This document shows positions 48,418 through 62,224 of a DNA stretch of 64,000 bases, piece by piece. How positions within the stretch are numbered: position 1 is the stretch's first letter; each line of letters starts with the position of its first letter. A model generated the notes under the pieces. It did no database searches and was not told the origin of the DNA. It saw only the letters and a program-made list of their open reading frames with translations. The translations under genes were made by a program, and so were the position numbers. The stretch is from NCBI GenBank assembly GCA_000611775.1, contig KK106983.1:2848808-2912807 (forward strand), read 5' to 3'. Source of the DNA: Umbilicaria muhlenbergii (taxonomy: Eukaryota; Ascomycota; Lecanoromycetes; Umbilicariales; Umbilicariaceae).

Positions 48418-51400
48418 TGAGTTTTTATTCTTCATCAGCATTTTTTCTTCCTTTTTGTTTTCACACTTCTGTGTGCAGTTATTTGTTATCAGCTTGAAGG
48501 TTTACTGCTTTTTTCTTTCAGTAATTTCATTTCACTTCCTCATCATATTTAACTGATCATTCATTGTCAGTCTTTCATCACTGAGTGTTTAATACATTCA
48601 GGAGAGTCTCATTTTTGTTTAAATTTAAATCAATATTCATTCTCTTCTTGTAAACATGCCTTGACTTCATTCATTCTTTAGTCTGAGATAATTGTTCATC
48701 ATTAATGTTTATCACAGTTCTTTAGTTTTAATTCTCTGATTTAAAGTTCATCTGTGATATGAAGATTTTAACATCATTCATATGATATTTTCCTTTCATC
48801 TCATTTGACTGCATAGTCTTGAGTCACAATGACTTTTAATGAGGCTTTACTTTAACTACCAGATATGAATCTTCAAATGATGATGACAGTTTATAACTGT
48901 GTTGTTTATATTTTTATAATCAGTGTAATAAAATGAGATTCTCTTTTTAAATGAAGTGTTCTGATCATTTTGTCTGCTTAATTACATTTTGCTGTTCTTC
49001 AAATATTCTGTTCATTATCAGATTCTGAATTTCATTCAGATTAATGAGTCATGTTTTAAATGCTGCCTCAGTCATTATATGTTTCTCATTGATTCATGTT
49101 TTAATGCTCATGATAACTGTTTTTGATCATAATTCATTCTCAAAGCTGTTGACATCTGTGATGAAATGTGACTTAAATCTGAATAGCATTTGTGCTGATG
49201 AGTAATTAAAGATTTGAATGAGCTGAGTGTTGATAGCATTAATGATAAACTGAAGAAAGTGATTTCATTCAAAGATGTATTTCATTAAGTGTGTTATCAT
49301 AAACTTCAAGTTTTTAATAATTATTTAAACATATCTCTCTGTCAGTTCTACTGAAGATGAGTGATTTATTAATACTTAAACATGCTTGACTCTCATCTCT
49401 CATAATTTTTCATTGAAAGCTCTCATGAAGTGTTTATTATTGTTGAAGTATATCATTCTGAGTCATCTGAAGATGTTTGCTATACATCAGATGAAGAACT
49501 TGATTGTGTTAACTGAGTTAAAAACTGATAATGACATTGCTCAAAGGTATCATGTCATGTAATTTATCATAATGATAATAAACCGTGCTTCACTTTTTAT
49601 TATCAGGGTGAATGATTCAATATAATTAATTCTCATACAGTTTAATGATTATAAATGTAGAATGAGTAATAGTTCTTGAGTCAACTTCAATGTTTTTAAA
49701 GATTAACAGTTGATACACATTTTACAGAACTTCTTAATGTCCTGTTATTAATTTAATCATCAGAATTTACTCATGACCTGTTGAACAGTGATTTCTGTTG
49801 AGAAATGCTCATAAACATTGTGTAAAATCTTCAAGACTCACTGTATTTTGAAGAAATATAAACATCATGATAATTTTTCTGATTACTTTCAGTACATGAG
49901 TTCAGGTTCTGCTTCATTGATTAAAATGAATTTCTTTATTTTAAACTTAATTACTCTCTGTTCTGATCTTTTAATGTTCATTAGTGCTGAGAAGGCTCCT
50001 GAGTGTTTATATTTCATGATACATGAATATCATGAGTTATTCAATCAGTTGACTCATTTGTCATGTCATGACTTCACATCTGAAACTGCTGATATATTCT
50101 CAACATTTAAGTTTAAGTTATCAGTTGTATGATCTTCTGCGTTTACTCCTTTCACTGTCAGTGTTGAGAATGTGAATTCAGCATTGTCATCTGAAATGAT
50201 ATACATCAGAGGTCTGTTGATTCATGATAAGTTATTTATAATTATCATTTTTCTTCCTGAGACATGATGTATCTTCATATCATACTCTGACAGGTGTAGC
50301 TGTCATCGGGTTATTTAAAATGAACTTATGTTAACTTGTAAGATTATTAGAAGAGCCTGATGATCAGTGTACATTTTAATAAAATGTTTAACTTTTAACA
50401 TAAATCATCTACTCTCTTTTAAATCTTATAATATTATCAGGGCTTTTTATTCTGTGATGTGATAATTGACCTCTGCTGATAAGAACTGAAATGACATATA
50501 CATTATCACCCTCATGTTGTTGACATGATCAGGAGACATTACTGTTTCAGATGAAATATTATACAATTGAAATAAATATCCTCTTACACTGAATTTTGAA
50601 GCATCTGTTGATAAATAATATTAAATATGTGCTTCATCTTTTGATGTTGTGTTCTTCAGAATTGCTTTCTTAATCATCTTAAAAGTTGATTGTTGCTCTG
50701 ATTCTCATATGAAGTTTATAATTATTTAAACTTGAGTTTTTTGCTTCTTTATTAATTTAATTATAACTTCTTTCATGATCATCTGCTTCATGATAATTGT
50801 GAGATCTGCTCTTTCAGGAATAAAGGTTCAGAGGAACAGTAACATGTAGATAAATCTCTTTAAAGATGAAGCATCAATTAAGGTAAAGTATTCTCTCATG
50901 ACAGTTAATTTGTCTGTTGATAATTAAATATCAGTATTGTCTTGATTAAAGCTTAAAATCTTTAGTTTTTCAATAAAGAATTTGAACTTGACTGAATTAA
51001 TGATCAGCTTGACTCATATTAATTGAGAAAAATAATGTTCATGCAAGAATGTAATGAGATTCTTAAAAATGTCTGCTTCTTTAATGTTGTCATTAATAAA
51101 ATAATTGAATGTCATCTCTTCTGATACCTCTGACAAAGCTGACTTTAAATGAGGAGCAGGAATATTTCTTATAATAATGTCTTTCATTCTCACATATGTG
51201 CTTGAGGATTCAGTAAGTTCTTGACTCATACATAAATAACACATCTGCTTATATGCTGATGAGAATACTGATTTGTATGCATGTTTCAAGTAAAGTAAGA
51301 CTGCTCAATAATCATTGAATGCATCAATCTGAAAAACGTACTTGATATGCAGCTGTGATATATCATGTAAGATCAGCTTCATTTATCTCATTATGTAATG

Positions 51401-54400
51401 TGCCTTTATTGTAGCTGTGTTTATCAGGATAAAAGCATGAATCATTTTCAACTTATTATTATTTCATTTTCTTGAGAACCTCATCTTTACTGATTATGAT
51501 GATTAACATTTAATGATTATCTTCACTTTCATTAATGATTTAAAGTGTGTTTTTTATCAGTTCATCTCTTCTCTGATATATAATGATTGACATACTTTCT
51601 TCAGTATAACCTCTTTATACATGAGTATTTGATGTATCACAAGATTGATTATTGACATGAATTGAACATTCTCACAGAAAACATCCTGTCATGTGTTTAA
51701 AAACTTCATTACTGTCTCATGATGCTTCAGAGTGTCAGTTAACTCACTTATCATGTCTGAGAACTTATTCAGCCATTTGTAAAATTCTGAATTATCAGTT
51801 GTAAGCATTGTGCATCTGAATTTCATCAGTCATCTGTCAACTGAAAATGTTAAATTATCAGATTTAAACTCTGCTTTCTTCTGAGGAATTGATTTTGATA
51901 AATTTAATGCAATCATTACTTTTGAAAAGCCTTCATTATGCAGTTTCTGCTGATTGCATTTCACTTTTTCAGTGAAGTTCACTCATCTAATCTGAGAACT
52001 TAAATAAATCAGGAGTGTTAAAGTGAGTTATGATGATATCTTCTCAATTTTCTTCTTCTTTAATCATTCTTTCAGTACAGCTGATAGATGTCTTCATTAA
52101 TTTTCAGTTAACTTTCATGTATCATGTTTAATGAAGGTTTATACTTTTTCTCATTATTTCAATCCTTGAGTATAAGTTTCATACTCATTAATGAACTGTG
52201 CAGGAGTCATGTCCTTTGATTAATAATTATTATTTTTTACAGCTGATGATTGTGAAGTTAATTAATAACATTTACTTTTTAATGATCATGATGATTTTAT
52301 CCTGAACACTCATTCTGCTGCATTCATTTTCTTCAACTTTCAGCATGCTCTCATTATGTTTTGTTGTGCTTTTCAGTTCATTGATTATATTTTCTCTGTT
52401 GATGTTGTTTCTTCCTTCAGTCTTTCTGCCTGCTGACTCATCATACTTTATGATGCATTATATTTTTTTAATATAATTTCTGACTTTTTTTTTATCTTCT
52501 CAGCATCACCCTTGCTGTGCTCTCTTGAGTGAGTCACACTCATAAAGATCAAGTTTTTTATGAGTGAAAAGTTTTTAAAAACTTTGATGAATCCTTCTCA
52601 TTGAAGTTTTCATTAATTTCATTATCATCATTCTCTTCTTCTTCAGCTTATTTAATAATTTCTTATAAGATTAAATTGATTTTCTCTTCTTGAGTGAGAT
52701 TAAGGTCTCTGAGGGTATGTTGATCATATGATAAGTGTGCATGATCTGCATATTCACTGATGTGAATCTGAGGTGTCAGTATTAGCTGAGAGAACTGCAT
52801 GATGTCAAGTTTTCTTTAAATCTTATTATTGTCTTGAATTCAGTATTCATTCATTCTGTATATGCTCACTTCTTGTACTGATCATAATCAAAGGTGTTTT
52901 AAAAATAAAGTGTATGATGTATCCTCTGAGACAACTGTCATAAGTATTCTCTTCATTAACCTCTTCATCTTCATATTGATGTGTGTGTATTTTAATAAAA
53001 CTGTTCAGTCTCTGTTGATGATCTTCATTGAGGTGAAAGTGTCAGGTGTAATTTAAAAATTCATGAATTTAATGACTCTCTTTAAAATTAAGTTGATGAT
53101 TGATTCAGTGTTGATTAAAATTTTTAATAAAATGTACTTTTTTAACTCTTTTATTATGAGTCATGCTTCAACTTTAGTGTAGAAGTTGCTGATAATGAAG
53201 AGTTAAACTGATTCAACATTTAAATTTATTTATTAATTTGTTTTTCAAATTTATGAATTCACTTCTGTCATGTTCCTCATCACCTCTCACACATGTTTTA
53301 CATTAATTACTTTTTTAAAAACTTTCATCTTTTTCTTCTTGTTTAAGTTTTCTTTCAGCTTTACATTAATGTTTATTATCAGATGTAAAGCATTCATTAA
53401 CTGAGCTTTAACTCAAAGTGACTTATGAGTCAGTTGCATTATTAATATGAAAATGACAGTGTCTTTAAGAAAGCCTGCAGCATTTCATGAATTCTGATCA
53501 CTCATGCCTCTCAGCTTTTGAGCAGCTCATCATGAAGTAAATGTATCTTTTAATATTATTGAAAGTCATGAGTTTTTTAATCCTCATTGAGTTAATTTTA
53601 AGTCTGCATCTTATGCAGTTCTCTTACTGCTTATGATTTAATCATCAAGGGCAGCATCTACCTCCTCATGATCATTAATCAGGTGAGATGCTTGATACAC
53701 TTTAACACAGTTGACATTATAAGTGAGTTTTAAATAGTTTTCATTGATGTGCATGTCTTCATCTTCATGATCATAACTGAATAAAGAGTTAAAGACTGAA
53801 GGGAAATTTTTCTTAAATGTAATCTTTGCTTAAGTAACTGTTTTCTCTTGTGAATATAAAATGTTACTGTTCATTGTGTTTTTTACTTTTTAATTGTTAC
53901 TTGAGCTTCCTCTTAATTCAGTTTCCTTTGCATTTAATCATGCTTGATGTTTAATTTTTATTTATTTTTATATCTTTCTTGAAGCTTTCTGTTTTCAGCA
54001 GTTCAGGATCATATGTTTTAATTAACAGCATCAGTAACATATGATGTTCTGATGATCAGTATTATTATTATCAGGTGTTGATTAATTGTTATCACTCATT
54101 GATGTACAGCTGAAAGTTTTCATTTAATTCACTGATTGATATTCTTCACTGATAGGCGGCTGACTTATCTTGACATTTAAAAGTTGATTAATCAGCATTT
54201 ACATGCTCTCTGTGAAACTTCATCTCTGCTCATTCATGAGCTGATACTGCTGTGTTATTATTTATGTCAGTGTTAAATTTATTTCTTTTAACTTCTGATA
54301 ATCATTTAATGTAGCTGATTTCTTTTCTTGCTTAAAGATGTTATTTTTATCATCTGCTTCTTTAATTATTTGAGTTATGTTCTTTAGTTCCTTGAGTTCT

Positions 54401-56124
54401 GCTTTAAGAATCATTGCTTAAAAGATATATTTAATAATACTGTCATTTAATCTGTTGATCAGTTGTTTCAACAACTCATTATGCAGTGATTTTGAAAGGT
54501 CTCTCTTAATCTTTCTCATCTTTTTGAAGTAAGCATTCAGACTTCAGCCTTCTTGCTTGAACTTAAAAAGATTTTTAATAATAATCACTTTCAGATCTCT
54601 CTCCTCCTCATTTAAGAATTATTTTAATAAAGTTATGAACAGGAGTGTGAAGTTTTTTCTGATTACTTTAATTTGATTTTTAATTTATTTCTTAATGATA
54701 AAGTCTGTCTCTGTGTTTAAATATAATAAGAACATCTTCACTTTGTTTTTTTCCTCTACTGTATTAAATGTGTCAGTCATTGATAAAGATTCATAACTCA
54801 TAAATGTTAAAAAACCTTTCACATCATCATCTCACTCTTCATTAAACTCTGATATCTTGAAGTTGATGTTAAAGCTTATTAACATGATGACTGACATTGT
54901 GTTTAATTAATTTAATGAAGTTTATTATTCTGTTGATTGAGTCCTTGATTCTAATTACTAAGTAAGAGGTGAGTCATTAAAGTTTAATAAGCTTAAGAGT
55001 TAATTTATTAAAATCATTACTTTTTAATATATTTCTTCTGATTGTTTCTGAAGTTCACTTAAGTGACTTCTTGATTGATTTATAAAATGTGAGAGTGACA
55101 ATTATTGTTTTCATGAGAACTTATCATCAGCTGTATGTGATATGCTGATTTCTTGAATTGCTTAAGCATTCAGTCATCTCTGTTCATTATTAAACAGTAC
55201 ATGAATGCCATTAAAGAAAATGTCTGATGATTTGTTTTTCTCATTTTTTAATACTGAAGAATGAGCCCTTCTGATCAACTTTTTATATGTTATAAATGAT
55301 AATTACTCTGTTTAAGTCTCTTGATTTTAATCTTCCTGAATGTGTTCTTCTGAAGATGATGATTGTTATTAAACTTTAAACATCAAAGATTCTTCTTGTG
55401 AATGATAATCATCTGATTGTCTTGATTTATAAATTCATTCAGTTAAATGTTCCTCTTTCAGCTAAGTTGCTGAAAAACTCTGATGAGAGGTAATCAGGTG
55501 ATGTGTGATGTTCATATGAAGATTATTATCTGAAGCTTGAACTCTTTTTCCTCATTCATTAACAACTTGATGCTCTTTTAGATGACAGCTGATTTCAGGA
55601 TCATGATTGTAACTGATTAATGAACTGTCAATCACTTGTGCATGTATGAGTATGATGATGTTGATGAAGGAGAATGATGAAGCAATTACTGCTCTTGTTA
55701 AATTCTTCTTACAGGAATATTATCAGGTGTATTACTTAAGTTTTTTATCATGACTGTGTTTTGTTGCTTCATTTTTTTTAGGGTAAATAATTGTCATATG
55801 AGTATGTGAAGATGATTGATCAGTTGCTTACATCTCAGTTCAACCCTCAAATGTCACCTATAAGTGTGCAAAGTAAAAATATGATGACAATGAAAGTGTA
55901 TATTAATATATTATGTAATTAGCTAGAAAGAGCATGAAAAGCAGGCTTTAATACTTTAAGCAGATTAATTTAAAAGAAGCATTTTCTCATTATCTGCTTT
56001 ACATCAGATCAGAGATACTCTGTCTTAAGAGCTTAACTTTTAACAAAATTGTCTCAATTAACTCAGACTCATTGTGAAGAACATGATTGCATCATAATTA
56101 ATTCTTTTCAAGAACTTCTTCTTA

Positions 56125-57078
56125 TGCTGCATCATGAGTTGAGTTTGAGTTGAGTTTTGACTATTGTGACTCAACTCAGACTGAGTTGAGTTTTTTTTAA
56201 GTTGAGTCACACTGAGTTGAGTTTTTTTGAGTTTGAGTTGAGTTTTTCACTGAGTAACCCAGTTCAAGTTCATGTATATGATTTCAAACAGCTTTCAAAG
56301 CAGCTTTCAAAACAGCTTCAACAACAGCCTTGAAAAACAGCCTTGAAAAACAGTCTTGAAAAACAGCTTTCAAAACAGCCTTGAAAAACAGCCTTAAACA
56401 ACAGCTTTCAAAACAGCTTTCAAAACAGCCTTAAAAAACAGCTTTCAAAGTGACTTTCAAAATGCTTTTAAAATGACTTCAATGACAGCCTTGAAGAACA
56501 GCTTTCAAAGTGACTTTCAAAACAGCTTTCAAAATGACTTCAATGATGACCTCAAAAAATGACCTTGAAAATGATTTAAGAAGGCACCTTTTGAACTGAC
56601 TTTCTTGACTATCATAAAGACTATCATAGCCTTGAAAAACAACTTTCAAAACAGCCTTGAAAAACAGCCTCAAACAACAGCTTTCAAAATGACTTTCAAA
56701 ACAGCCTTGAAAAACAGCTTTCAAAGTGACTTTCAAAACACTTTCAAAATGACTTCAATGACGGCCTTGAAGAACAGCTTTCAAAGTGACTTTCAAAATG
56801 ACTTTCAAAATGACTTCAATGACGGCCTCAAAAAATGATCTTGAAAATGACTTGAGAAGACACCTTTTGAACTGACTTTCTTGACTATCATAAAGACTAT
56901 CATAACTATTTGTATGTACTGAGTTAACTCAGAATTTTCTGAGTTTAAGTTAAATGAGTTGAGTTTTTTCTGAGTTGAGTTTTGACATATATAACTCACC
57001 TCAAAACTCAACTCAAACTCAACTCAAACTCAACTCAAACTCAAACTCACTGAGTAAAACTCAACTCATGATGCAGTG
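56125..57078 (-). mobile_element. TA-flanked TIR element, copy 2 (inverted relative to copy 1)
   Basis: TIRs are TGCTGCATCATGAG at the left and CACTGCATCATGAG reversed at the right, flanked by TA (56123-56124, 57079-57080). The left subterminal part matches the right part of copies 1 and 4, so it is inserted in the opposite orientation. The body is built of AACAGCTTTCAAAACAGCC-like short units; no coding capacity. It lies 121 bp right of the outer gypsy LTR. Confidence 0.85.
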
Positions 57079-57080
57079 TA

Positions 57081-58930
57081 CTTCTTCTTCATAGAGTCTG
57101 AGCATGTTATTGATAAGAAAGCACTTCTGAATAAACCTCTTCATCTTTCATATAAATTTTTAAACTTTTACATAGATCCTATTAACCTGATTAAGCAGTA
57201 GTACTCAGCGCGTCATTTTTACACATCAGAGGTGATGATTTCTTTGAAATCTGAATAAAAATGAAGATTAAATTAGAAGGCTTAATTATTTAAGATTTAA
57301 GTTCAATTTTAACTTTCAAAAGTCATTCAAAAGATGAATATATGTTAATTGCATGCAGATCTTCATTCTCTTCACTGTCATCATCTCACTACTGACTTTT
57401 TTTTATTATTGATGTCATCATCTTTTCTCTGACTGTTGCTGTCATCATCTTCATCATCTTATAACCCTCTTCAATCAGAATTTTGAGGTAATTTCAGGCA
57501 ATAAAGTGCTGTCAAAATCTGACAGGCAGTTAAATCATCACCTTTATAATATATCTTAAAGGCAGAGATTTAACTGATTAATTAAAAATGTTTCACATAT
57601 CAAGCATCTCATGAGAGATGCTTGATGTGCTTATCACAGTTAAAAATTATTTACTGTTTTTATTACCTCATGTTCTCAAGATGATCTGTCACAGGGGTAA
57701 AGTTAATGAATTAAAATAAAGTTGTCTGCTCTGTTGATGCCTTTTCTTGCTGCTGAGTTTATTAATTTGCTGTTCTTTTTGCTTGCTGACTTAAAGCTCA
57801 TGAAGCTCATAAAGTTTACTGTTACTGTTTATTTCCTTTTTGTTAACTTGCTCTTTAACTTTTTTGCTCTTTTTGTTTTTTTTATTCTCTCTGCCCTCTC
57901 TGCTTTTTCTGCTTCTTTCACTCTCACTGCTCTTGCTGCTCTCACTGATTAATTTAATTTAAAGTAAGCTCTCACTGTGAAAGATCTTATCTGATAAAAG
58001 TTTTAATTAATTTTTCATGTTGATGAACTCAAATGAGGTTCTGAATCATAATTATAACATTCATAAATTGAACCTTTGCAAGTGAATTTAATTATTAATG
58101 AAAATGTATATAATTCTGTTTCAGAGTTTTCTTAATGAAGAGAAAAGTTTAAATATTATGCTTACATGATAAATCTGTGATGATTGAGAAAATTCTGATA
58201 TAAGATAATAAGCATGTAAACTTCTTAATAAACTTCTTTCACTGCTCATGCATAAAATCAATGACTTGAATATTAATCTTGTATTATAAATATTAAAAAA
58301 TTGAGACATTGTGATAAAAAAGCATGATCTCAGCCTTTTGATCTTTATAAAAAAGATGTAATTCATGTAATTAATATTTAAGCTTATATTATATCTTCTT
58401 TATAACATTTATTAAATTTTTAAGACTGCTTTTTAATTTTTATTTAATCTCTTAATGCTTTCCTTCTGCTGTTAACATTATTAACTTATTAAAGTGAAGA
58501 TAAATATTTATTCAAGTTCAGTAATACTTCTCTCACATGTTCTCAGTGAATTACTCCTTTAAGAGGTATTTATAAAGAGTAGTAAATTAATAAAAATTAA
58601 CCTCAGTGTTAAGACTTACTCAGAACAGCACTTAAAAGTATGCATTCATAATAAACAGTTAATATCAATTGAAGTGATTGAGGTGAGTGAGGACTCAAAC
58701 ATCTTGATCACCTCAATCAAGGTGATTGAACTGTTTGAAGTGATTAAGAGCTCAATCATCATGATCAACTCAATCACATGAGTCTTTTAAAGTTTATATA
58801 ATCACAGGTAAATTCACAGTTAGAAGCTCATGCTCAACTCATGTATTAAATGCAATCTCATAATTTCATAAAGCCTTAAAACTATGATAATGTTGTAATA
58901 ATAATTCATTAAATAATTGTATTATCTCAG
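57081..58930. other. AT-rich hypermutated stretch without recognisable gene
   Basis: CpG-poor, AT-rich DNA. I can recognise no protein relic with confidence. The part at about 58640-58930, with inverted short motifs such as AATCACCTTGATTGA, might be an LTR of the gag-bearing fragment that follows, but no partner repeat is visible in the window. Confidence 0.35.
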
Positions 58931-61259
58931 TCATTATGACATCACCTGTTACACTTTGAGCATCATCCTCAGAATATCAGTCATGAAATGAACTGTGACT
59001 CAACAATCATTGCTGAGATGTTAATTTCAAGCTGCAGCACTTCAACCCTTGAGATTGTTGAACTCATGATGAAGATCAAAATCTCATCATCAGACAAGTT
59101 CATGAGAGAAAAAAAAATATTAAGCCTGTTTCTTACTCAGCTGAACACTTATATTCAACTCAATTACATCATGTTCAAGAAGGAAGCTGACAAGATGTTG
59201 TTTATATTAACACACTTAAAATCTGATGTTTTTAATTAATTCAAGCTGATCCTCTGAGATTATATGAAAAATGAGAAGAAAGACTGTGATGATGAGATGA
59301 ATAAAATCTTCTTCAGTTTAAAGAAGTTCAAGAAACAGATAAAGATAATGTTTAAAATTATTAATCAGAAAAGAACTGCAGAGTGAGAAATTTATAACAT
59401 CATGCAAAAAGAAGCTGCTGCAACATACATTGTTAATTTTTAAAGACATGTCATGTATACAAATTGAGACAATTATGCTTTAACAGCATAATATTATAAG
59501 AGCTTAAAGGATTTTGTTAAAGATGAGATCTTTCATTCAGAGTGATTAAGTACCTTAACAGTCATGATTAAAAAATCAGTCATTATCAACAATCAAGCTT
59601 ATGAGAGGTTCATAAAGAAGAGTTAAAAAAACTACATGCTTCAAAAAGCAGCAAAGTCTTGAGACACTTATTATAATAATAAACCCTACTACAGCCCTCA
59701 GCTGATGAAAATTGATGTAATGTTTCAAAAGAATTATTTTCAGAGAGGAGACAAGTCATGAGTATAAGAAAACACTAAAGTTAAAGACAACTGCTATAGC
59801 TGAAGAAAATCAAGACATTTTGTTCATGATTATTAAATCTTAAGAAAGATCTTTTTAGCAAAAAAAACATACACAGCTGTGTTAAAGAAGTCAGTGCTGA
59901 AGAAATTAACTTAACATGAAGTCATGTCTTGAACAGTCTGTTATGATAACAGCTGCATGATTTATCAAAGTGATAAGAACAGCTTCAGATGATTTTCATG
60001 TTAATTAAAAGAAATAAAGAATTATGTCATGACCTCTCATTAAAACCCTGTTGCAGAAGCAGAAAAGCAACAAGTTAAATAACAGAAGTCTAAAACAGAA
60101 GAAAATTATATTAACAGTGATAATATAATATCCTCATTTAGTGAGGAGGAAGACTTCATGAAAGTAATAAACTTTAAAGATTTAAGAAAATTTTTAAAAA
60201 AGGACAACAACAACTGATTGTTCACTCATAAAGAAAGATAAATTCAAACATATTCTGAAGTACTTAACACAGTCAAAGCTCACAAAAAAGAGTATGTGAA
60301 CTGAGTAAAAAAGTTAAGAGAACAGATCCTTTATATTATATGAAACACTTTCACTCAAACTGAAAGTCACAAAAGAGCCAGCTATCAGGACATAATCAAA
60401 GAGAATTCATTAAAAAATTTAATGTTCATCACTCAAGAAGGATATGTTACCTCTGATGAAATATATATCTTCAAAAAACTCTGTATGTGAGTTTAAGAAC
60501 TTAAGAGTGACTATTTAAAAAAAGATCTGATTAAATATTCAGCTCAGAAAGTGAATCTGAAAGACTTTAAGTATGTGAAAAAGAACTTAAGTTTCTTTTC
60601 CTTTAATTTAAAAAATTAAAGAGCCCTTCAAGTTAAAGGCTCCTGAAGACACTTATTTTAAAACCTTCAAGCAGCAGTCAATGAGAATTCACTGCTGCAG
60701 TACAAAAAGACATGAGCAATTTTTATGTTTAAGTTAAAGTCAATGATCAGCCAGCCTGACTGCTAATAGACAGTGATTGTACAGAGAACTTCATGAACTC
60801 AGAATTTACTGTGAAACATGCAATTTAAACTCAGGAAAAGAAAAACCCTTTTCATCTTCAAGAATTCAATGAAACCTTTATGAAGCATAATGATGAATGA
60901 GTAAACTGAGAGACAGTTCTCATGCTCATACATTTAAGTCAACACTGAGAAAAAATTCAATTCAACATCATGAAGCAATCAGGAAGTGATATAATTTTAA
61001 ATATATCATGACTTCAAGCAGTTAATTCAATGATTGATTGAGCTGAAAATGAGATATACTTCATTAAGGGTGATAATCTTAATAAGTTATATTCAGTCCT
61101 GAACTCACCTGAAGGTGTGGAAATCTTCATTATGTCAGCAGAAGAGATGCATGAGGAACTTAAGAATCCTGATGCAAAGATACTGTGAAGCAGGTAAATC
61201 AATGATGATCAAGACTCTATTATCAAGTTATTTATCTTTAAAGAATATAAGGACTTCTA
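58931..61259 (+). mobile_element. Ty3/gypsy fragment: gag and following region, truncated, broken
   Basis: Plus-strand relics resembling gypsy Gag (FLTQLNTYIQLNYIMFKKEADK; MQKEAAATYIVNF) start near 58990. A zinc-knuckle-like and protease-like stretch continues to about 61200. Reverse transcriptase and integrase are missing: the fragment ends where TIR copy 3 begins at 61260, and no gypsy sequence resumes behind it. Broken by dozens of stops. Its orientation is opposite to the two elements on the left. Confidence 0.7.
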
Positions 61260-62222
61260 CGCTGCATCATGAGTTGAGTTTGAGTTGAGTTTTAACTATT
61301 GTGACTCAACTCAGACTGGGTTGGGTTTTTTTTGGGTTGAGTCACACTGGGTTGGGTTTTTTGGGGTTTGGGTTGAGTTTTTCACTGGGTAACCCAGTTC
61401 AAGTTCACGTATATGACTCATTCAAACAGCTTTCAAAGCAGCTTCCAAAACGGCTTCCAAAACGGCCTCAACGACAGCCTTGAAAAACGGCCTTGAAAAA
61501 CGGCTTCCAAAACGGCTNNNNNNNNNNNNNNNNNNNNNNNNNNNNNNNNNNNNNNNNNNNNNNNNNNNNNNNNNNNNNNNNNNNNNNNNNNNNNNNNNNN
61601 NNNNNNNNNNNNNNNNNNNNNNNNNNNNNNNNNNNNNNNNNNNNNNNNNNNNNNNNNNNNNNNNNNNNNNNNNNNNNNNNNNNCGGCTTCCAAAACGGCC
61701 TCGAAAAACAGCTTCCAAAACGGCTTCGACGACAGCCTCGAAAAACGGCTTCCAAAACGGCTTCCAAACGGCCTCAACGACGGCCTTGAAAAACGGCCTC
61801 GAAAAACGGCTTCCAAAACGGCTTCGATGACGGCTTCCAAAACGGTTTCGACGACAGCCTCGAAAAACGGCTTCCAAAACGGCTTCCAAAACGGCTTCGA
61901 TGACGGCCTCAAAAAGCGGCTTCCAAAACGGCCTTGAAAAACAGCTTCCAAAACGGCTTCCAAAATGGCTTTGATGACGGCCTCAAAAAATGACCTTGAA
62001 AATGACTTGAGAAGGCACCTTTGGAACTGACTTTTTTGACTACCATAAAGACTACCATAACTATTTGTATGTACTGGGTTAACTCAGAATTTTCTGAGTT
62101 TGAGTTAAATGAGTTGGGTTTTTTCTGAGTTGGGTTTCAGCATGTATAACTCACCTCAAAACCCAACTCAAACCCAACCCAAACCCAAACCCACTGGGTA
62201 AAACCCAACTCATGATGCAGCG
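61260..62222 (-). mobile_element. TA-flanked TIR element, copy 3, least mutated, contains the gap
   Basis: The ends CGCTGCATCATGAG and its reversed CGCTGCATCATGAG are identical and flanked by TA (61258-61259, 62223-62224). The body keeps CpG sites and consists of CGGCTTCCAAAACGGCCTCGA-like short units. The subterminal parts carry repeated GGGTTTGGGTTGGG-like blocks. It is interrupted by 166 N. Same orientation as copy 2. It shows the CGC ends that have become TGC or CAC in the other copies. Confidence 0.87.
61518..61683. other. Assembly gap (166 N)
   Basis: A run of 166 N lies inside the short-unit repeat of TIR copy 3. The unit repeats on both sides are nearly the same, so the true length is uncertain. 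Any reading across it is meaningless. Confidence 0.99.
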
Positions 62223-62224
62223 TA

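Larger units (their letters stand above)
38141..56003 (-). mobile_element. Ty3/gypsy LTR element (outer, 152-bp LTRs), broken, with nested insertions
   Basis: The terminal repeats are 38141-38292 and 55852-56003, each 152 bp, with TG...CA ends and about 29 differences. A purine tract lies just inside the left repeat when read on the minus strand, so the element points left. Minus-strand relics occur in the expected order: gag-like around 54.9-53 kb, reverse transcriptase/RNase H around 51.4-50.1 kb, integrase with zinc-finger and core around 49.8-49.2 kb. About 2 kb with other relic frames lie between integrase and the left LTR. It carries two later insertions (38387-44214 and 44417-45441) and is about 11 kb without them. 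Broken by many dozens of stops and frameshifts through hypermutation. Age cannot be read from the LTRs because of that mutation; it is older than both insertions. No clean target duplication is seen. Confidence 0.8.

Noticed and set aside
48206-48556. Plus-strand frame of Phe/Ser/Leu runs that looks like a membrane protein
   Set aside because: It is the translation of the polypyrimidine tract; low complexity, not a gene.
57722-57952. Leu/Phe/Ala-rich plus-strand frame resembling membrane segments
   Set aside because: Composition artefact in CpG-poor DNA; no family and no transcription signals visible.
61422-61963. Minus-strand frames with repeated EAVLEAVFRG-like sequence across the gap
   Set aside because: They are translations of the short-unit repeat and run through N; several frames are open at once because the unit lacks stops.
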